Part shown: one piece after another, positions 1 to 12,089 of the stretch | Layout of the letters: every line of letters begins with the position of its first letter | Position numbering within the stretch: position 1 is the first letter of the stretch | NCBI GenBank assembly: GCA_001599935.1 | Contig: BCIJ01000012.1 | Coordinates: 408,483 to 472,482, forward strand | Direction of reading: 5' to 3' | DNA length: 64,000 nt | From: Holtermannia corniformis | Lineage: Eukaryota > Basidiomycota > Tremellomycetes > Holtermanniales | Program-made: the position numbers and the translations under genes | The notes under the pieces: model-generated | What the model was told of the DNA's origin: nothing | Databases searched by the model: none | What the model saw: only the letters and a program-made list of their open reading frames with translations

Positions 1-1
1 T

Positions 2-436
2 GGCCGTCTTCGAGCACTTCGGACATTGGCCTTGTACGATCATCAAGAGCCCACCGTGGACCTTTGGACAGCTCTCGGCGCTCTGGGCAAATGCAAGAGG
101 CTCGTGTGCCTCACGCTGCCCGTCTTCCTCAGCAGCAATGGACAGGCAGTGGAGCTCGCCTCTGTCGAGGCAATGCGGACCTGTGCATTACCCAACCTTG
201 AGGATCTCATCATTGTGACACCGAAGCCGCAAGTCGCCTCACTCGAACTTGCCCACCATCTTCTGACTGTCGTACCAACAACTTGCATGATCACGGTACG
301 CATTCGAGTACCCGACGTGGAAGCTTCCTCGTATGCGTTTGATCAGAGCGCGGATTGGACGCAGAAGCTCAAGGAGGATCGACAAGCTTTGCTGCATGGA
401 GTGAGGCAACCCGGGAGCGTATGCGTTTGTGATTGA
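2..436 (+). CDS. F-box/LRR-like protein, 5'-truncated by window edge
   Basis: The frame is open from base 2 to a stop at 434-436, so this is the C-terminal part of a gene that starts outside the window. It is leucine-rich and shares a loose C-terminal layout with the genes at 656-2023 and 24206-25511: an acidic strand-like segment, then a tail with LL followed by a glycine-rich end. By analogy with those two it is an F-box-like/LRR protein, but the F-box would lie outside the window. Function unknown. The 220 nt before the next start show no other gene. Confidence 0.6.
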   Translation, partial: GRLRALRTLALYDHQEPTVDLWTALGALGKCKRLVCLTLPVFLSSNGQAVELASVEAMRTCALPNLEDLIIVTPKPQVASLELAHHLLTVVPTTCMITVRIRVPDVEASSYAFDQSADWTQKLKEDRQALLHGVRQPGSVCVCD

Positions 437-655
437 ACTCTTCAGCCACGACTGTTGAGCCTGAATCACATTAAGAATGACATACCCTACATGCATGATG
501 TACTAGGCTTTTTGTACATCTACCATTCCGCGCTAGGCGAATGCCGATATGCAGCGCAGGGAAGGGAAAGTGCCACACTCGCCGCCGATTGTGCTGAGGA
601 CCGTGCGCTCCAGTCAAGACTTTACACGTTCCCCTATTCATACAAGCGATGTACC

Positions 656-2023
656 ATGGCAGACCTTAGCGGCAGTCAAAAGTACATGGGTCAAACACAG
701 AACAGCTCGAAGCCGTCTCGCCGAGTTGCGGCCAATGCCGAATTGATGGGCATGATCTATGCCCAGCTGTCGAAAGCGGAGCTGTTGAGATGTGCTGTGG
801 CCTCTCGAACATCGCTGCGCGTGGCCGTTCCACATCTTTACCATAGCACCACTAGCGACATTGTGGAGTATCTGGCTGCGGCGTATTGCCCTCCTGTGGG
901 TTTGCCATAGGAACGAGGAAGAGACGTTGACATTTGGTAGCAGCGACAAGGTTTCTATCTGGGGCACGTCCGACGTCTGGAGCTGCGAGACATCAAGAGC
1001 TATTCGGAGATGCAGCGACGCTTGGCCGCCTTCCCAAACATATCTGAGATCGCTCTACCCAGCCGTTGCAGGCGACACTGCAGCTGGACGGTTACCGCCT
1101 TGGCTACGCCCAGCGGTGATGCGGAGGATTGGTTCTCAAACGGGACGACCAGTATTACCGGCTATACTGTCGAGTGCCACGGTCAGACTACGGTCCTGGG
1201 CGAGACTCTCCAACCTGTCGCTTCCTTATATGGGGCTGAGTGGACACGTCGAGGCGTCGACTGCCGACTGCAATTGGACGAAGAAAATGGAGATACAACC
1301 TCCTTGCTGGGGACGAAGCTGCTAGAAGCTCCGTTCCTCGCACAGATCAAATATCTCGATGTCACTGGGCAGAAAGACGCCATCGACGGCGGCGATCTAG
1401 TTTCAATCTTGGAGTCGGTCTCGCCGCTGTCGCATCTTCGTGTACGTGCAACGACAAGGACAGCGGTATTTCAAACAATTGCACGTCTGCATGCTTGCAT
1501 CAGAGCTATACATGTAACCGATCCGGTCAACGACGAACCGATAGACCTCGGTATCATGCTCAAAACCCTCACTCCTTGCACTCAGTTGCAGAATCTAGAG
1601 TTCACTACGCAATACCCAAATCCCTTGCAACCCGATCAGCACTGGCATGATCGTCCTTCTCTCGACGAGGTTCGTCGCGTCGCTTTCCCTCGCCTGACGT
1701 CGATCGTGCTCCAATCCACTCCACCCACTATTCCCATGTCGGCTCTCGCATGGCTGCTGATGCCATATGTGCCCCTCTCCTGCCCTGTGCAGCTCGAAAT
1801 CTACGTAGCTGGCACGTCGGAACCCACTCGTGGCCGGACCAAAGTGTGGTCACAAGCCCTCGATAGGGAGCGATGTCTGCTCCTCAACGCGGCGCGAGGG
1901 CGTGTTGGATGGTCTAGAGAAGTCAGCAAGGTCGGAGGTGGCTTCCAACACGCCACCTCGTTGACCAGCGGGCAGACTTCAGCTGTCACTCAGGTGATCA
2001 AGAATGAGCCGCTTGAGATGTAG
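656..2023 (+). CDS. F-box-like/LRR protein (440 aa, two exons)
   Basis: Exons 656-895 and 941-2023. The 45-nt intron (donor GTGGGT, a TTGACA branch-like site, acceptor GGTAG) removes an in-frame stop and joins the two open frames in phase. An F-box-like helix bundle lies at about residues 29-60 (motif ELMGMIYAQLSKAELLRCAV), followed by weak leucine-rich segments such as GHVRRLELRDIKSYSEM and LTPCTQLQNLEF. The C-terminal motif LLNAARGRVGW resembles YNEALGGIGW in the copy at 24206-25511. F-box proteins usually present substrates to SCF ubiquitin ligases; the substrate cannot be told. It belongs to a local, strongly diverged family with the copies at 2-436, 24206-25511 and 25654-26301. Confidence 0.7.
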
Positions 2024-2749
2024 GCGTTCATCGAGGGTTTCCCAACTGGCATTGGGGACTGCGCCAGACATGCAGCAGCCGAGTTGGTAAGGAGTCAGGT
2101 TGGGAGATCAGTGTTGCTCATATGTCGCAGTTCTATTCATCAGGATTATGCAGTCAATTGTCCAGATCCCGGCAGTGATTTCAATCATGACAAGTCGCTG
2201 GTACACCCTCACGTGCACAGAACAGGCTGCTTCATTAGCATCACCGCAACCATGTCGCCGCCTGAGCTGCTGCTCCTGCTGTTCCCACGCAGCACGGCGG
2301 CTTACCGGGTGACAAAACGCACTGGACCATCAATCGGCGCCGATTGACCGCAAGCGAGCTGGCAGGTGTATAAGTGGTGAAATTGCTAGTTGTAGGATCC
2401 GCATCTGCTGCACCTCTGCGTCTTCCTGGGCCACGTCAGACTCATTGTGGCACGTGACTATGTTCGGTGATAACCGACCACGTCGATCCCCAGAGACCAG
2501 AGTCTAAGAGACGTGCGACCTCCCTGCATATCGCACAGATCTCCTTGCTGTACATGAGCGTCGCCGCGCTTGAATTGCGCTGCGCAAGGGTCCACCTTCC
2601 TCCTTACCATATCAATCATCTATTTGGTACCCTCTGCTACCGCCCCCACTGCCCCGCACTGGCCTCCACCCGCGGAGCAGCCGCGTTATCCTTGCTCGAG
2701 AGCATCTTGAATCTCGCAGACCCTTCCGGCAGGCTGCGACAGCTACAAG
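2024..2749. other. Intergenic region upstream of D-amino-acid oxidase
   Basis: There is no convincing gene in these 726 nt. Small frames on both strands lack start context and do not continue into supported exons. The region presumably carries the promoter of the oxidase gene that starts at 2750; a TATA-like GTGTATAAGTG lies near 2366. Nothing else is recognised. Confidence 0.4.
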
Positions 2750-4181
2750 ATGTCAGAATACGACCTTGTCGTATTGGGTGCCGGCGGCAAGTGTCAGCCT
2801 CAAACCTTGGTCTCGCTGACATGAAGCAGTTCTCGGCCTGGCCATAGCGACGGAGCTCGCGGAGCACGGATACAAGGTGGCTGTCGTCGCCCGTGATCTA
2901 CCAGAGGACACCGAGTCGGTCGGCTTTGCCAGTCCATGGGCTGTGAGTGGCGTCGGTCGTTCTATGCAGGTCAAGCTGATCCATTGACAGGGCTGCAACT
3001 GGTGTTCATTTGCGCACTTCGACCCCCGGAATCAAGAATGGGACGCTATCACCTATCGTCGCCTGGACAAGCTCGCTAAAGAGCAGCCTGGCCTCTGCGA
3101 GAAAGTTCAGAGCTATGACGTGTGGTCTGGAGAGCGTGATGACCCGTTGCCATGGTACAAGGATCTCGTGGAGGACGTGAGTGGGAAGCTTAGTGTAAGG
3201 GCAGATCACTGACCCAAGATGATGTAGTTCCAGGTGCTGTCGTCAGAGTACGGTCCATTGCCTGGAGGCCACACTGGCGGAGTCAGCTACAAGACTTATA
3301 TCATCCACGCTCCCGCATACATTAAGCACCTCGCCAGCGAACTTCGAGCCGGGGGCGTACCGTTTATCCGCAGGCGTGTCTCATCGTTGGACGAGGTGTA
3401 CGACGTGCCCGAAATCGGTCAAGTACCGCTCGTCGTCAACGCGACCGGTCTTGGTTCACAGACGCTGCTTGGTGTCGAGGACAGCGCATGCTACCCTGCT
3501 CGTGGTCAGACCGTCCTCGTCAGGGCGCCAGGCGTCAAGACTTGCTATATGGCCGTTGAGAGTATCATCTCATCGCAAAAATGCTGTGTGTTTGAGAGCG
3601 TACTGGCGTAGTCGTCCAAAGCTGATCCTTCGTATAGCACAAGCCGACAAACCGCCAACGTATATCATCCCTCGGCCAGGGCCAGAACAGCACGTCATCC
3701 TGGGCGGGACCTACATTGCCAACAACTACTCTTCGCTGGCAGACCCGGCGACCGCTCAGCGCATCTTGAAAGAGTGCTACGCGCTTTGTCCCGAGCTCGC
3801 CGGGCCAGAAGGCAAGAATAAGACGTGGCGCGATATCGAAATTGTCTCGCATAACGTTGGCTTACGTCCTTCGCGGACCGGTGGAGCACGACTTGAGCTT
3901 GAAAAGCGCCTGTTGGGCGATGGGGCGAATGCTGACCTCCAGCCGGCCAACGTGAGGCGTGAGCGACGAGAGGTAACAGTAGTCCACGCATATGGTATTG
4001 GCGGCGCTGGGTGAGTCGTTTGGGCAATGTCACCCCTGGCAGCTAACTCGCATCTAGCTACCAGTCTAGCATGGGCATTGCGGAAGAAGTTGTGAAGCTT
4101 GTCGAAGCGCAACTGCCACTGCCACATCCGACAGTCGCAAGCACAGAAACACCCGCAGCGTCCGCCTTTCCACTCGATTAG
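2750..4181 (+). CDS. D-amino-acid oxidase (FAD flavoenzyme, DAO/DASOX family)
   Basis: Six exons: 2750-2786, 2830-2942, 2991-3176, 3228-3561, 3638-4010 and 4058-4181 (388 aa). It oxidises D-amino acids to 2-oxo acids, ammonia and hydrogen peroxide. The N-terminal Rossmann motif [13 protein letters not shown] (about residues 10-22), SPWAGCNW, the substrate-binding GLRPSRTGG and the family signature [15 protein letters not shown] near the C terminus are all present. Intron 1 must be a GC-AG intron (GCAAGT at 2787): only that cut gives the GAGV motif in frame. The last residues are PLD, so the SKL-type peroxisomal tripeptide seen in well-studied yeast oxidases is absent. D-aspartate versus neutral D-amino-acid preference cannot be decided from sequence. 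Confidence 0.93.
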
Positions 4182-4385
4182 CTCAAGTCCTACCTCCCGA
4201 GTTCCCTCGTATCCTGAGCGTACTGGCCGGTAGTCAGTCGCATCGTAGACAGCGGTCTGAGCGTTATTGGCAATGTCACGTGTATGGACAAAATCGAAAC
4301 AAACTTGGCGCGCGGATTCCCCGCAGTATGGCCACGTCCGTAGTTGACTGTGGTGCTCGCGAGCAGTGTCGTGAGCATCCAAAGC

Positions 4386-5412
4386 ATGCACTGGAACCTC
4401 AAAACGCCAGCGTTGGCGCTGGTAGCATCACTGCTCTCAGCGGCGGCTGTGTCGGCGGCGTCAGGAGCTCTGACGGTCGTCAATGGCCGAGTCAGCGTGT
4501 CGTCGGGTGGGGTGAGCGAGGGCAGCTATCCGTCAGTGTGCATCGTCTACGTATAATCAACAAGCTAAAGCAGGTACAGCCTGGTACCACCAACACCTGT
4601 TGGATCCCTCCTTGAGCTGTCCCAGTCATCAGTGCTCAAGCTCAGCTTTGTCGTGCAAGACTCGGCGACGAGAGAGCCGATCGTTCCGCAACAAGCGCAT
4701 CTGCAATTCAAAGACGAGGAGACGGGAGATGCAGTCACACTGCCGCTCGATGTCAAAAAGGATGGCAAAATCAAATACGAGCTCGTAAGTCCTCGGATCG
4801 ATCGCAGCTGCGAGCTAAGCCTGCGCAGAGTGGCTCAAAGTTGCCAAAGTCACTGTCCGCCACGTCTGGCTCACTCGCCATCACCCTGTTCCTTGGCTCT
4901 ACCCCTCTTGCACCGCTCAAGTACCCCATCGGCACCGTCCACCTTCCTATTCCAGCTTTGACACCGATCCCTCGCAAGCGCCACGACCTGCCACCTCGCG
5001 CCGGTGAGCCCGCGTTCCAGGCAGAGCCCGAGCTCTTCCACACCTTTCGCGAGGATGAAAAGACTGTTGGCGTAGTCAAGAGTGCGATTGGCGTCGGCGC
5101 CGTTCTTACACCCTGGGTTGTTCTACTTGGCTTGGTCAGCCTAGCCCAGTATCGTACCCCATCGCGCTGACAACCACACAGTATTCGAACATCGCCGGCT
5201 CGTTGCGGAAGCAAGCTACCCCGACTTCGTCATACCTCTTCCTTGGCACCCTCATTGGTCTTGAAGGTCTGATCGTCGCGTACTGGGTTAGCTGGAAGCT
5301 ATACCAATTCTTGCCGCCGTTTGCAGCACTTGCGCTCATCTCGGCCTACAGTGGCAAAGTGGCCCTAGGCGCTCAGCGAAGTCTGAGGGTGAAAGCAGGC
5401 GGTGCGCCCTGA
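4386..5412 (+). CDS. SWP1: Oligosaccharyltransferase subunit Swp1 / ribophorin II
   Basis: Exons 4386-4531, 4574-4784, 4829-5134 and 5182-5412 (297 aa). It is a non-catalytic subunit of the ER oligosaccharyltransferase that N-glycosylates nascent proteins. A signal peptide (about 1-25, ending SAAAVSAAS) is followed by a lumenal beta-rich part with LKLSFVVQDSATREP and the typical LFHTFREDEKT segment. Three hydrophobic spans follow (AIGVGAVLTPWVVLLGL, YLFLGTLIGLEGLIVAYW, FLPPFAALALISAYSG). The length matches fungal Swp1. Introns are 42-47 nt and all junctions keep frame. The gene follows the oxidase on the same strand after about 200 nt. Confidence 0.9.
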
Positions 5413-7454
5413 TAGATTTGATGTATGGCATAAAGTTATCAGTTGGATCCCGCCAGGAGAGCTGCTGAATAACTGGATACGGAGGCATCTGAATACGTAG
5501 GAAGCCGATTAGCAAGAGCCCGACCTTCTCAGAGATCATCCTTTCTTCGACGTTTCTCTACAACCCGCAAGACCCGCGGGAAGCACTACTGGATCAGTCT
5601 GCAACACGTTATTGCATTACGCCCAGCGACTCCGCGATGGTTGCCACTCAAAGCTGCCAAGTCCTTGTAGCGAGCGACACCAGCCCGTAGGACGACACGT
5701 ACAAATCAAGCATATGCGTATAAGACCATTTGAGTGTCATGCTGAGCTGAAGCTAGTCCAAGCAACTCCTCAAGACACAGACGCAATGCACAGGCACAAT
5801 GCAGCAAGCACACAAGCCTTCCTGGGCATGTCGAATAACGAGCTGGCGGCGTTCAACGAACTCGAGCAACGGTATTCGGATGCTATCAACGCGGAATTGG
5901 CTCGGGCAGGACAGCAGCAGATTTGCTAGTGAAAGATCTTGGCGATCCTTACGGGGTGTACAATCAATCTTGAACAACTCCCATGAGGTTGCACCTCGAC
6001 AATAGCAAGACTGCTCCGCGTCAAAGCTGGCTGCCGCGAGATCGCATGCGCAGAGCAAACGCCACTGGCTGGCATTCCTCGGCGATAGCATCTACGAATC
6101 CTGCTTCTAGGAAGGCCGGAGTTACGTCGGTGGTCATGCTTCCACGCTGTCAAATTGAGATGAGCGTGAGAGAAAACTCAGCATGATCGTGGGCTACTAC
6201 AACGTCAGTAAATATGCAATCTGGAGCCTTTCTCCGGTGCGGGGGCCATAAAGGTGCACGGGGCAGCGCTCAAAGCCTCGCCTTCTCTCTTAGAAACCAT
6301 TTGTCAGGACACAACCTCCGTTGGAGGCACTTCGGAATATCAGCGCTTGTTGTGCATTTATCTCCCTTGTCATGTGCAACCCGATCTTCCCGCAAGTTCA
6401 GGCCAACACTATATATAGTCCGTTTGATGTACATGGTCTGACTGAATTTACGAATCAGATATGTCTAGCACCAGTACTGCCCAGTCGCATCTCAACACCA
6501 TGGCGAATTCCCTTAACCAAATTAAAGCTGATACTGAGAATAATCCGATCCCTATAATGGGCGAGTTCCGTGATGCCAGTGACAAATTCTTGAAGTCGAA
6601 CCCAACTCTTGAAGAAATGGAATCGTACGATGATTTGAATGGAGGATACCGAGTCACCGTCAATAAAGTGCTGGCATCAAGAGATAGGATACAGGTGCTG
6701 TAATGGCGGCTGAGAAGGTCGTCGACTGGCTCTGGAGTAGCGACCAGGACATCGGATTGGATGGCATCACGAATGGACATTGCAAAGACGAGTTCTGGCT
6801 GCTCGCGCTACGTTATATAAAAGCAACAGCGACGGTCGCTCCGTCTGAGACCTGGCGCTGCGCTCATCGGTATAGTCTGGCACAACGACGCTCTGGTCGT
6901 ACTCGGCGTCTACCCAAGCGAGACGATGTTCCGGATCTTTGACTTTATCGACGTCTCGCAAGATCTGCACCTAGTACACGCATGATTGAGTGCGCTAAGC
7001 GAGCTGACACCCAGCAGCGGCTCGGGAAGATGCTCGGTGCTCAAGGCCGACCCTGGCCGATTGAATACTTATTAAGGGTCTGTGGTACTGTAAACAGACA
7101 CGCCCCAGCTGATCCAAGCAGTCGTGTCGGTTCAAGATCCCACAGTCCGAGGCGAAGGCCGTCTCGATCATGGCCAGTCAGTCAGCGATGTGACTATCCC
7201 CGACCCTGTCCACCACGCAGCCGCGTAACACTGAAGTGCCTCGTGCGCCCCGCCACTCTCACAGGTCGTTACAGCCATCATGCGTGTTGAACAGTGACGG
7301 ATATATCGATGCAGAGCGTAGATTTGGGTTTCGGGTTGGAGATCTGCGGCACGGGGAGCATCTTACGGCTGAATGACCTTGACTATGACATGCGGTTGCT
7401 GCTTGAATGCCGCGCAGCCAGCTGGCCTTGAATGTGAGATGAGCGGTGCATGGT
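5413..7454. other. Gene-poor 2-kb region
   Basis: Between the 3' ends of SWP1 and UTP7 there is no recognisable conserved gene. Parts, especially around 6400-6700, look more AT-rich than the flanking genes. The only candidate is the small ORF at 6461-6703, listed separately. The frame at 5612-5929 ends in a short acidic, helical-looking segment but has no other support. TATA-like strings occur near 6410 and 6814. No tRNA, repeat array or transposon signature was seen. Confidence 0.4.
6461..6703 (+). CDS. Possible small hypothetical protein (80 aa)
   Basis: A single open frame starts at an ATG about 50 nt after a clear TATA-like CTATATATAG (around 6408-6417). The product is hydrophilic and acidic, with a helical-looking middle (NSLNQIKADTENNP, FRDASDKFLKSNPTLEEMES). 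I do not recognise it. An overlapping 110-codon frame on the other strand (6448-6780) is the main alternative. It could also be a remnant of a larger gene. Only expression or conservation would show it is real. Confidence 0.3.
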   Translation: MSSTSTAQSHLNTMANSLNQIKADTENNPIPIMGEFRDASDKFLKSNPTLEEMESYDDLNGGYRVTVNKVLASRDRIQVL

Positions 7455-9532
7455 CTACCCGAACCGCGCGAGCGCGCCAGTCTCCCTGACGACTTCGCCT
7501 CTCTGGACCCGTTCCTCGAGTTGCTTGGCCTGCGCCTGCGCGTGTACCTTTGCCTTAACCGCAAGCTGGTAGCTCGCATCAGTACTGCGCCGAATATGAC
7601 AAGATGGGAGCTGAACGCACCAAAGCCGGGTCAATCACGTTCTTCTTCTTTTTCTTGAGGAAGCGCTTCATTGACTTGCCCTTGCCCCTATCATAGCGTC
7701 AGCTGATGATTGTGCCGGGAGATGATGGCACGAACCTCATCTTGTGCTTCTCCTTCTCCTTGCGGCCACCCTCACCCCCTTCCTCTGCTTCATCCTCGCT
7801 CCCTTGCACACCACCAGCCGCATCATCTTCGTCCCCGCCTTCGGCTTGCCCTGTCGCGCGTAACCGCTCCATCCGGTTCAGCTTCCTAAACGGCCTAGCC
7901 TCTCTCTCGGCATGCGTCGTCAAGCCCATCTGCTCATCCCGAACCTTGCCCAAAAAGTCGGTATCAAGCGTGATGAGTTCCGGCCGGATCTTCTCCAACA
8001 CACCGCGGACCTCGCGCTCGCGCCTGCGCGAATACGATTCATAGACGTCGGCTTCAGCCGAGTCGAATTGAGCTTCACCGGCGCCAGGAACGAGGAGAGT
8101 CGAGATACCGCGTGAATGGCCGACAGTGAGCAAATCCTCGTAAGGTGTAAACTTGATGTGTGATGCTGTGAGCGAGGGCAGCTTGAGGCTGAGGTAGGGC
8201 GTTGGACTGTGGCCAATTGAACGCTGGAGGTTCTGGTAGACTGTAACGCCGGATTTGGCGCCGACGGCTAACAGGCCTCGAGCGGACCAATCGAGGCTCG
8301 CGACGTCGACGCGCGAGCCCCACTCGTTGACGGTCTCGCCCCACATCCTCGCATCCCACACTTTGACTTTACCGTCCAGCCCCGCAGTCGCCATGTACCG
8401 ACCGCAGCTCTCTGCACTGGGATCGACGGCGACGGCGCGTACTGGACCCAAGTGCGCCTGGAGCTTGACGTGCGGGGTGGATAGGTTTGGAGACCAGAGG
8501 GTGACTGTGCCAGACTGGTGACCGACATGGAGGATGGCATTGTGTGTGTTTTGACAGAGAGAGCTGGGTGGACCGAGGCAGGTGGCGTGGGAGGCTACAA
8601 GTTGGCCGGTAGAGGTATCTTGATACTTTAAATGGCCAGCATTGCCCTGTGCTGGCGTCAATCGCCGCCGAGATCCATTGTCGAACAAGACTCACAACTG
8701 TTGCCAAGAGGTAGTGATACGGCAAGAATTGCATATGTGTCACATCCACATGCTGTTTCATCTTGCTGTTGAGCGTCAGCCGGCGCTTTGTCAACGACGT
8801 GGACTTACTGGATTTCAACTCCGTTCCGATCGTAGACAAACACACATCGACGTTGCGCAACGGCGTAGAACTCTTCAGAGTGAAGGAACTTGATGTCGCG
8901 CGCGAGCTCGCCTGGGCCAAGCTGGATTTCAGAGTAGAGATTGCCCGTGGTCGCGTCGAATGTTGCGCAGTGACCTCTTGATGAGGCTATGGCTAGCGTT
9001 CTGTTTGTGTCAGTACATATCATTGCCCCCGTACGTTAACTAACCGCCCATTTCTGGTGTAATCTATCGAGTAATCGCCCATGTTCTCCAGCTTCAGATC
9101 AAACTTCTTGGCACGCGCACCGACGCCGACGGCCTGTAATACGTCGTCCTGAGTCACCCGCCATGTGCGTTCACCCTTGCTCTCGTCGACCTCGATCCCA
9201 CCCCGCGTAGCGCCAGTGTTCAAGTACTCGTCGACATCGTTTCGTTCGCCCTCTGCCCTCTTGCGCGCAATATCCTGCCTTGCAAGCTTGGACTTGAGTT
9301 TCTTGTCCTTGACTTTCAAGCTCGTGTCATCAGCCTTGTACAAAGTCGATGTAGAGGCGAACGGCGCATCGTGGAATGAGGACGGAAGTCGGGTGGTGGG
9401 TAGGATGGAGTGGAGGGAAGGGTCGATGGCGGGCTTCTCTGGTCCACGTTTGACCGTGTTGTGGGCTGCTCTGCTCGCGTGAGATGGTTTGCGCTTTTGC
9501 AGTGGTGGTGCCGAAGCGATGAGGGCGTCCAT
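7455..9532 (-). CDS. UTP7: U3 snoRNP WD40 protein Utp7 (WDR46/BING4)
   Basis: Exons in coding order: 9532-9045, 9000-8809, 8765-8696, 8646-7736, 7687-7621 and 7565-7455 (612 aa). It is a nucleolar component of the small-subunit processome, needed for early 18S rRNA processing. The basic N-terminal part is followed by WD40 blades from about residue 190 to 420. Family hallmarks are YTRNGRTLAIAS, the FLPYHYLLATV stretch, GNAGHLKYQDTSTG near residue 250 and DGKVKVWDARMW. The BING4-type C-terminal part (MGLTTHAEREARPFRKLNRM) ends in a lysine-rich tail (GKGKSMKRFLKKKKK). Introns are 43-55 nt. It is transcribed divergently from RSC9 with 284 nt between the start codons. Confidence 0.93.
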
Positions 9533-9816
9533 GCTGGTGATGGAGGCAGTCGCTACGTGTCTACGTTCACAAGGACCACGGGCGGCAACTTTCTGGATCC
9601 ACCCACGTCATTACCACGTCACTCCGCGGGTTTCATCTGCAACCCCCTCCTTCGAGCCACGCGTTGTTTGATAAGCCGCGCGTACTGTTTGGTTTCGATA
9701 GCGCGAGCTTCATCAACTTGTAGTGAGCGCAGCATTGCATTCGACAGCCTGTACACTACCCGCAAGCGCACCCAGAGCTCATGGTAGGGGTGCAGTACAC
9801 ATCCAATCAGCCCAAC
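9533..9816. promoter_or_regulatory. Shared UTP7/RSC9 divergent promoter
   Basis: These 284 nt separate the start codons of two divergently transcribed genes, so both promoters and 5' leaders must lie here. It contains GC-rich stretches such as CCACGTCATTACCACGTCAC (around 9602-9621), a partial direct repeat of CCACGTCA-type sequence. No TATA box is obvious. The regulatory role is inferred from gene arrangement only. Confidence 0.45.
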
Positions 9817-12089
9817 ATGGCTCACAACCAACCAAGACCGTCCCACAGTCCGTCCTGCTCTTGCCTGGCCCGCCTACTGACGCCAATGCAGCCACCGACA
9901 CGGTCATCTCGCGCTACATCTTCTCGTTGCGTTCGGGGATCTCTGACGAGATAGAATACGCCCTGCCCAACCTCGTACGGCACTCGTTCGAGCGACGTGA
10001 TTGGGAACTCCGCCGGTTCGCCCACTTGTCTGTTGTCGAAGCTCTGCTCGAGTGGCCGAATCAATGGCTCAACGAGATTCGCTCCGGTGACTCAAGCAAC
10101 GGCTCAGGACACGCCAACAAGAAACGCAAGATGACGCACTCGAGCGTAATGACGGAGAACCGAGCGAGTTCATCTCTGATGATCCTCCGGAACGCATGCA
10201 CGGCTGAACAGAACGCTGTCTGGCTCACGACACCCGTGCAAAAGACTAGCAAAGCGCTCAGATATGTGACACAAGTCTGGAGCTTGTCTGTGCGCGACTT
10301 GCTCCAAGTCAGTCTGGAGCACCCGGAACCGTTATTGCATACGCTTGGGATCATGTACACTCTGCTACTCGCTCTGCCAAATGTCAACCTCGATCCTGGA
10401 CTCGAAGACACAGATGCGCTGGGACCCCGTTTTCAGCCATCGCCAGAACTTGTGACCATCCTTACGGAGACACTACCGACGTTTGTGACGCTCAGCACGG
10501 ATCAAGCGTTCCACACGGCCATCCTCCCAATCCTCAGCCAAACACCCCTCTTCTCATTCCTCCCGTCTTCAACTCCACCTCCACATGCCTGCCTAACCCA
10601 CCTGTTTCGCTTGCTGGCCCTCCCATCCCCGACGCCGACGCCACACGTGCTCGAAACACTGTTCACGCACACGCTCTCTCCGTCAACAGCCATCCAGCAC
10701 GTCTCAACACCGACGTTGACCGCGCTTACACGCTTGCTGAGCTATGGCGCCGTCCCGACCCCAATCACATGGTCTGCGCCAAATGCTGCCAGGCTCGTGA
10801 GGAACCCAGCGAGCGAGGAGGCCGTGTCGGAGCAAGCGGAGCGCGAGAGGGCTGCGCGGGGTGCAGTTCAGATTGCAGAGATTGGTGATGCGCAGCCGCT
10901 GTTGAGTGAGGCTGTCAAACGGAAAATCCAGGGCATGGCGGAACCAGAGCGCTGTATGGCTTGGTGAGTCTTTGGCGATGGCTCTGTTTCCCTACCAGCT
11001 TCATTCGTATTGTCGTTTCGGGCAACGTGTGCCCGATGCGGCTATCACTTCTAGCTGCTTTACAGTCACTCCCCGCTAACGACCACCAGGATGCAAAAGA
11101 CGTTTGCCGCAAGCGCAACGGCCGAGCTGACCCAAGTCACCTTTTGGACGGCCTACCGCGAGTTCTTTGCCGACGCGCCAGCCACAGCGCATCCACTGCT
11201 GTCAGCGTCAGAGGTCATCAAAAACGTCACGGCCGCTTTCCCGGGCGCACTGGCGAAAGTGAGCGTGTTGCCAGAGGGCGGCCAACGGTTCGTAATTGCT
11301 GGTTTGGGATTCAAGCGATCGACGGGTAAGTTTGCCATTGCGGCGCTAGACGTCAGTTGAGGAGAAGACGGCGGATTGACGACCACAGACGCCCTTGACA
11401 AACATGTTTGCCGGTGGAAAGACTGCCAAACACCGATTGGCGCCACGAATGCCTCGACGCTCAACGAGCACATGGTCAGCAACCATCTCGGTGATAACCC
11501 TTCGCAATGCGCCTGGGCAACATGCAATGTCTCGCCCCTCACCGTCGCCCATCTCGCCACGCACTTCCCACCGCCGCCTACGGCTCCCAAACCGACCGAC
11601 TTTGTCTCGATCGGTCCATATACTTTTGATATCCAGACACCGACGCTGCGACCGCCACCCAACCTACCAGAGTCGTTCAAGCTCGGGTTCACGGCGTTGA
11701 ACACGCCGGCGGCTGGCGGCCCGCCCCCACGCCCCGTCGGCGAGGCAGCGTTTGCCGCTCTGATCCTGCGCAACCTCGCTCGCGGCCTCAAAGCCGAATT
11801 GGCGTACGAGCTTGAAGCAGACAGTGCGCGGCGAAAGCGTGCAACTGAAGACCGACTGGCGGGACAGCCGGATAAGCACGGGCTCCCGATACCCGATAGT
11901 GTGTTGCGCGAGGAGGCCGAGGAGGGCCGGGACGGTGTCGGTTCGGGGCTGGACCAGGGTCACTTGGGGATTGAAGAGCGTGAGCGAGCCAAGGACGCGT
12001 TCAAGGCCATCGAGGGCGCGATTGAGAGCTTCATGGTGGAGAACAGGGTCGGGCTCGGTGAGAGTCTGGCAGAGTGCTGGGGTTGGTGA
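9817..12089 (+). CDS. RSC9: RSC chromatin-remodelling subunit Rsc9-like (ARID2-related)
   Basis: Exons 9817-9847, 9892-10963, 11090-11325 and 11389-12089 (679 aa). It is a predicted nuclear subunit of the RSC/PBAF-type SWI/SNF remodeller. The start at 9817 was chosen because its 31-nt exon joins in phase through a 44-nt intron (donor GTCCGT, branch CTGAC) to the conserved IFSLRSGISDEIEYALPNL segment. A helical-repeat N-terminal half is followed by an RFX-like winged-helix segment (ELTQVTFWTAYREFF, about residue 380) and a C2H2-like zinc finger (VCRWKDCQ...HMVSNH, about 453-482). Intron 2 (126 nt) is long for this window. The stop at 12087 overlaps a GTGAGC that could be a donor; splicing there also yields an immediate stop. 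Confidence 0.82.

Noticed and set aside
9723..9816. Open frame upstream of RSC9 from 9723
   Set aside because: It begins with GTG, not ATG. The short exon from the ATG at 9817 with a standard 44-nt intron explains the N terminus.
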